DNA from: Betaproteobacteria bacterium
GTDB lineage: Bacteria > Pseudomonadota > Gammaproteobacteria > Burkholderiales > CAIKXV01
Direction: 5' to 3'
DNA: 33,282 bases
Assembly (NCBI GenBank): GCA_021298815.1
Contig: JAJTHE010000151.1
Location: 1-33,282 of the forward strand
In this document: piece by piece, positions 31,361-33,282 of the stretch
Layout: each line of letters starts with the position of its first letter
Position numbering within the stretch: position 1 is the first letter of the stretch
Program-made: the position numbers and the translations under genes
The notes under the pieces: model-generated
What the model was told of the DNA's origin: nothing
Database searches by the model: none
Seen by the model: only the letters and a program-made list of their open reading frames with translations

Positions 31361-32374
31361 CTACTCCGGCAGTATCCCCGCTTCCCGGATCTGCTTCACC
31401 CAGCGCGGCACCTCGACCCCGACGAACTTCGTGAACTCGTCGGGCCCCATCGCGGCCGGGTCGACGCTCAGGCCGGCCAGGCGCTGCTGCACCTCGGGGC
31501 GGTTGAGTGCCTTGATCGCCGCGTCCGACAGGCGCTGCACGATCTCGCGCGGCGTGCCGGCGGGCGCCATCATCCCCCACCAGATCGTGATCTCGAACCC
31601 GGGCAGGTCCTCGGCAAGCGCGGGCAGGTCGGGCGCCAGCGGCGAGCGGTTGCGCGAGGTGACGCCGAGCAGCTTGAGCCGCCCCGCCTTCCACTGGCCG
31701 ATGCCGGCGGTGAAGTCGGTGAAGGTGAACGCGATCTGTCCCCCGACCACCTCGCCCACCGCGATCGGGATGCCCTTGTACGGCACCTCGACGAACTGGA
31801 TGCCGCCGAGCGAGCGCAGCAGGCCGAGCGACACCTGCGCCCCACCGGAACCGAAGCCCCCGGACAACTCGCCCTTCCTCGCCCTGGCCACCGCGATGAA
31901 CTCCTTCGCGCTCGCCGCCGGGAAGTCCGAACGCACCGCGAGGATCAGCGACGACTGCGCCAGCCGGGCGACGTAGGCGAAATCCTTCAGCGGGTCGTAG
32001 GCGAGCTTCTTGAACAGCCCGACGTTGGCCGCCTGCGTGGTGTTGGTGCCCATCAGCAGCGTGTAGCCGTCCGGATTCGCACGCGCGACTTCGGTGGCGG
32101 CGATCGTGCCCTGGGCGCCGGCGCGGTTCTCGACCACCAGCGGCTGGCCGAGCACCTCCTGCATCGGCGCCGCCAGCAGGCGGGCGAGCTGGTCCGGCCC
32201 GGCACCCGGCGGGAACGGCACGACCACGCGGATCGGCTTCGTCGGGAAGGACTGGGCCAGCGCGCAGCCCGGGGACACTGCAAGCGCCAGCGCCATCATG
32301 CTGCCGGCGAAACAGGCCGCGACGGACACGCGCGGGACGGCCGCAAGCGCGGCGGACAGGGACGTGCGCACCAT
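31361..32374 (-). CDS. Bug/TctC-family periplasmic solute-binding protein
   Basis: A complete Bug protein of 337 residues. The ATG at 32374 is preceded by AGGAGGAA about 5 bases upstream. A long signal segment (VAACFAGSMMALALAVSPGC, cleavage near ALAQ) is followed by FPTKPIRVVVPFPPGAGPDQ, VVENRAGAQGTIAATEVARA, PDGYTLLMGTNTTQ, FVEVPYKGIPIAVGEVVGGQ and LPALAEDLPGFEITIWWG. It heads an operon with amidohydrolase, dehydrogenase and cupin genes, which suggests it captures the substrate for that pathway (a small carboxylate, sugar acid or lactone). No membrane transporter is encoded here. It is divergent from the carboxymuconolactone decarboxylase-like gene, sharing 137 bases. Confidence 0.93.
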   Translation of the reverse strand: MVRTSLSAALAAVPRVSVAACFAGSMMALALAVSPGCALAQSFPTKPIRVVVPFPPGAGPDQLARLLAAPMQEVLGQPLVVENRAGAQGTIAATEVARANPDGYTLLMGTNTTQAANVGLFKKLAYDPLKDFAYVARLAQSSLILAVRSDFPAASAKEFIAVARARKGELSGGFGSGGAQVSLGLLRSLGGIQFVEVPYKGIPIAVGEVVGGQIAFTFTDFTAGIGQWKAGRLKLLGVTSRNRSPLAPDLPALAEDLPGFEITIWWGMMAPAGTPREIVQRLSDAAIKALNRPEVQQRLAGLSVDPAAMGPDEFTKFVGVEVPRWVKQIREAGILPE

Positions 32375-32511
32375 GTGACTTCCTCCTGGGGGAACCGGGC
32401 CTGTAGTTGTATGTGCCCTTTTCCTGCATCCTACGCTGCCCGCGCCGCGGGGTGCAAGGCGCGGCCAGGGCACTGGCATGCCACGACGGAAGAACCACGA
32501 GGAGACCTGCA

Positions 32512-32913
32512 ATGACCCTGGACGACCTCTACCAGCGCGGGCTGGCGCTGCGGCAGAAGCTCTTCGGCGCCGACACCGTCGCGCGCCGGATGGGCGAACT
32601 CGGCACCTTCGGCGAACCGCTGCAGCACATCATCAATGCCTATTCGTACGGCGACATCTGGAGCCGGCCGCAGCTCGACATGAAGGCGCGCAGCCTGGCC
32701 ATGGTGGGCATCACCGCGACGCTGAACAAGCCGAACGAGCTGAAGGTGCATGTCAACGGTGCACTGAACAACGGCGCCAGCGCGGAGGAGGTGCGCGAGG
32801 TGCTGCTGATGGTCACGCTGTACGCCGGCCTGCCCTGCGGCATCGATGCGCACAAGGCGGCGCTGGAAGTGATCAACGCACGAGGCCGAGCCCCAGCAGC
32901 ACCGGCAGCGTGA
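32512..32913 (+). CDS. Carboxymuconolactone decarboxylase (AhpD-like) family protein
   Basis: A 133-residue protein of the carboxymuconolactone decarboxylase family. The helical core is visible: QHIINAYSYGDIWSRPQLDM, then SLAMVGITATLNKPNELKVH, VNGALNNGASAEEVREVLL and VTLYAGLPCGIDAHKAALEV. The family covers 4-carboxymuconolactone decarboxylase (PcaC), ring-cleavage enzymes and AhpD-like peroxidase partners; no CxxC of the AhpD type is present, so the decarboxylase/hydrolase side is favoured. GAGGAG lies 7 bases before the ATG. It is divergent from the Bug operon at 28907-32374 and could share its substrate route. Its last 41 bases overlap the convergent transporter gene. Confidence 0.9.
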   Translation: MTLDDLYQRGLALRQKLFGADTVARRMGELGTFGEPLQHIINAYSYGDIWSRPQLDMKARSLAMVGITATLNKPNELKVHVNGALNNGASAEEVREVLLMVTLYAGLPCGIDAHKAALEVINARGRAPAAPAA

Positions 32914-33282
32914 GCCAGAACACGATCGTGCTCCAGCCGATGAACAGCGCCGCCTCGGGCGCATCGAGCTCGAAGCGGTCGGCCAGCATCAGCAGGGTGA
33001 GCATGCCAGGCACCGCGGCGAGCACGGTCGCCGAATACTGTGCATCGCCGGGCGCGTCGAAGAACAGCGGCCCGAGCGCCCAGGCCACGATCGGCACCAG
33101 CAGCAGCTTGATCGCGGTGGCCGCCAGCACCTCGCGCTTCGGGGTCAGCGCATGCCAGGGGATGGTCAGGCCGAGCACGAACAGCATCACCGGGATCGTC
33201 GGCTGGCCGATCATGCGCGCGGCGTTGACCACCGGCTCGTAGACAAGCCCGGTCTGCTGCAGCGTGGCACCGGCGATGAACG
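32873..33282 (-). CDS. AEC-family transporter (auxin efflux carrier type), N-terminus cut by window
   Basis: The frame is open through the right edge, so only about 136 C-terminal residues are visible. They are strongly hydrophobic with several membrane spans: PVMLFVLGLTIPWHALTPKR, AIKLLLVPIVAWALGPLFF, SATVLAAVPGMLTLLMLADR and ALFIGWSTIVFWLTLPVLLG. This matches the last spans of AEC permeases, which export or import small organic acids such as malonate, malate or auxin-like acids. It converges on the carboxymuconolactone decarboxylase-like gene and overlaps its 3' end by 41 bases. Given the organic-acid theme of the region it could move a substrate or product of the neighbouring operon. Confidence 0.87.
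   Translation of the reverse strand, partial: FIAGATLQQTGLVYEPVVNAARMIGQPTIPVMLFVLGLTIPWHALTPKREVLAATAIKLLLVPIVAWALGPLFFDAPGDAQYSATVLAAVPGMLTLLMLADRFELDAPEAALFIGWSTIVFWLTLPVLLGLGLVR

Overview
The window is a GC-rich, gene-dense stretch of bacterial chromosome. It most likely comes from a betaproteobacterium of the Burkholderiales type. The main reason is the number of orphan TctC/Bug-type periplasmic solute-binding proteins (three complete, one cut by the window edge, one decayed), none next to tctA/tctB membrane genes; such expansions are a hallmark of Bordetella, Cupriavidus and relatives. The aerobic molybdenum hydroxylase, MmgE/PrpD, flavin monooxygenase and amidohydrolase genes fit a versatile, organic-acid-using heterotroph. 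No rRNA, tRNA, CRISPR array, insertion sequence or prophage is visible.

Layout. 1-4904: two Bug genes, each followed by an enolase-superfamily gene on the + strand, with two small minus-strand genes (a DUF1289 protein and an unrecognised protein) between the pairs. 5158-8483: a PhnD-like periplasmic binding protein overlapping a membrane HAMP-PAS-GGDEF-EAL protein, a likely ligand-to-c-di-GMP sensor pair. 8725-11501: a secreted histidine phosphatase, a DUF1223 thioredoxin-like protein and a class I-like polyphosphate kinase 2. 11631-12274: a toxin-antitoxin module (antitoxin first) with a near-leaderless promoter. 12384-17939, minus strand: MmgE/PrpD protein, LEA14-like lipoprotein and a three-subunit CO-dehydrogenase-like molybdenum hydroxylase. 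18140-20840: an orphan TolC-family protein and a luciferase-like monooxygenase. 20902-23560, minus: Bug protein and a four-domain rhodanese. 23713-27026, plus: glycine-rich stress protein, cystathionine beta-lyase-like enzyme, RutE-like reductase and an SDR. 27259-27977: a second toxin-antitoxin module (toxin first) with a perfect 17-bp operator-like palindrome. 27989-28878: two pseudogenes meeting at a large perfect hairpin. 28907-32374, minus: Bug protein, amidohydrolase, Gfo/Idh/MocA dehydrogenase and cupin in one probable operon, divergent from a carboxymuconolactone decarboxylase-like gene. The right edge cuts an AEC-family transporter.

How the genes work together: the recurring theme is high-affinity capture of small organic acids by Bug proteins, each next to candidate degradative enzymes (enolase superfamily, rhodanese, amidohydrolase/dehydrogenase/cupin). 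The parts most worth following are the PhnD/c-di-GMP sensor pair, the enolase-superfamily protein with a substituted catalytic set, the single-cysteine four-rhodanese protein, the Bug-amidohydrolase operon, and the hairpin-joined pseudogene scar. No wholly new defence or mobile system was recognised. Functions come from motif recognition by eye; no database search was possible.
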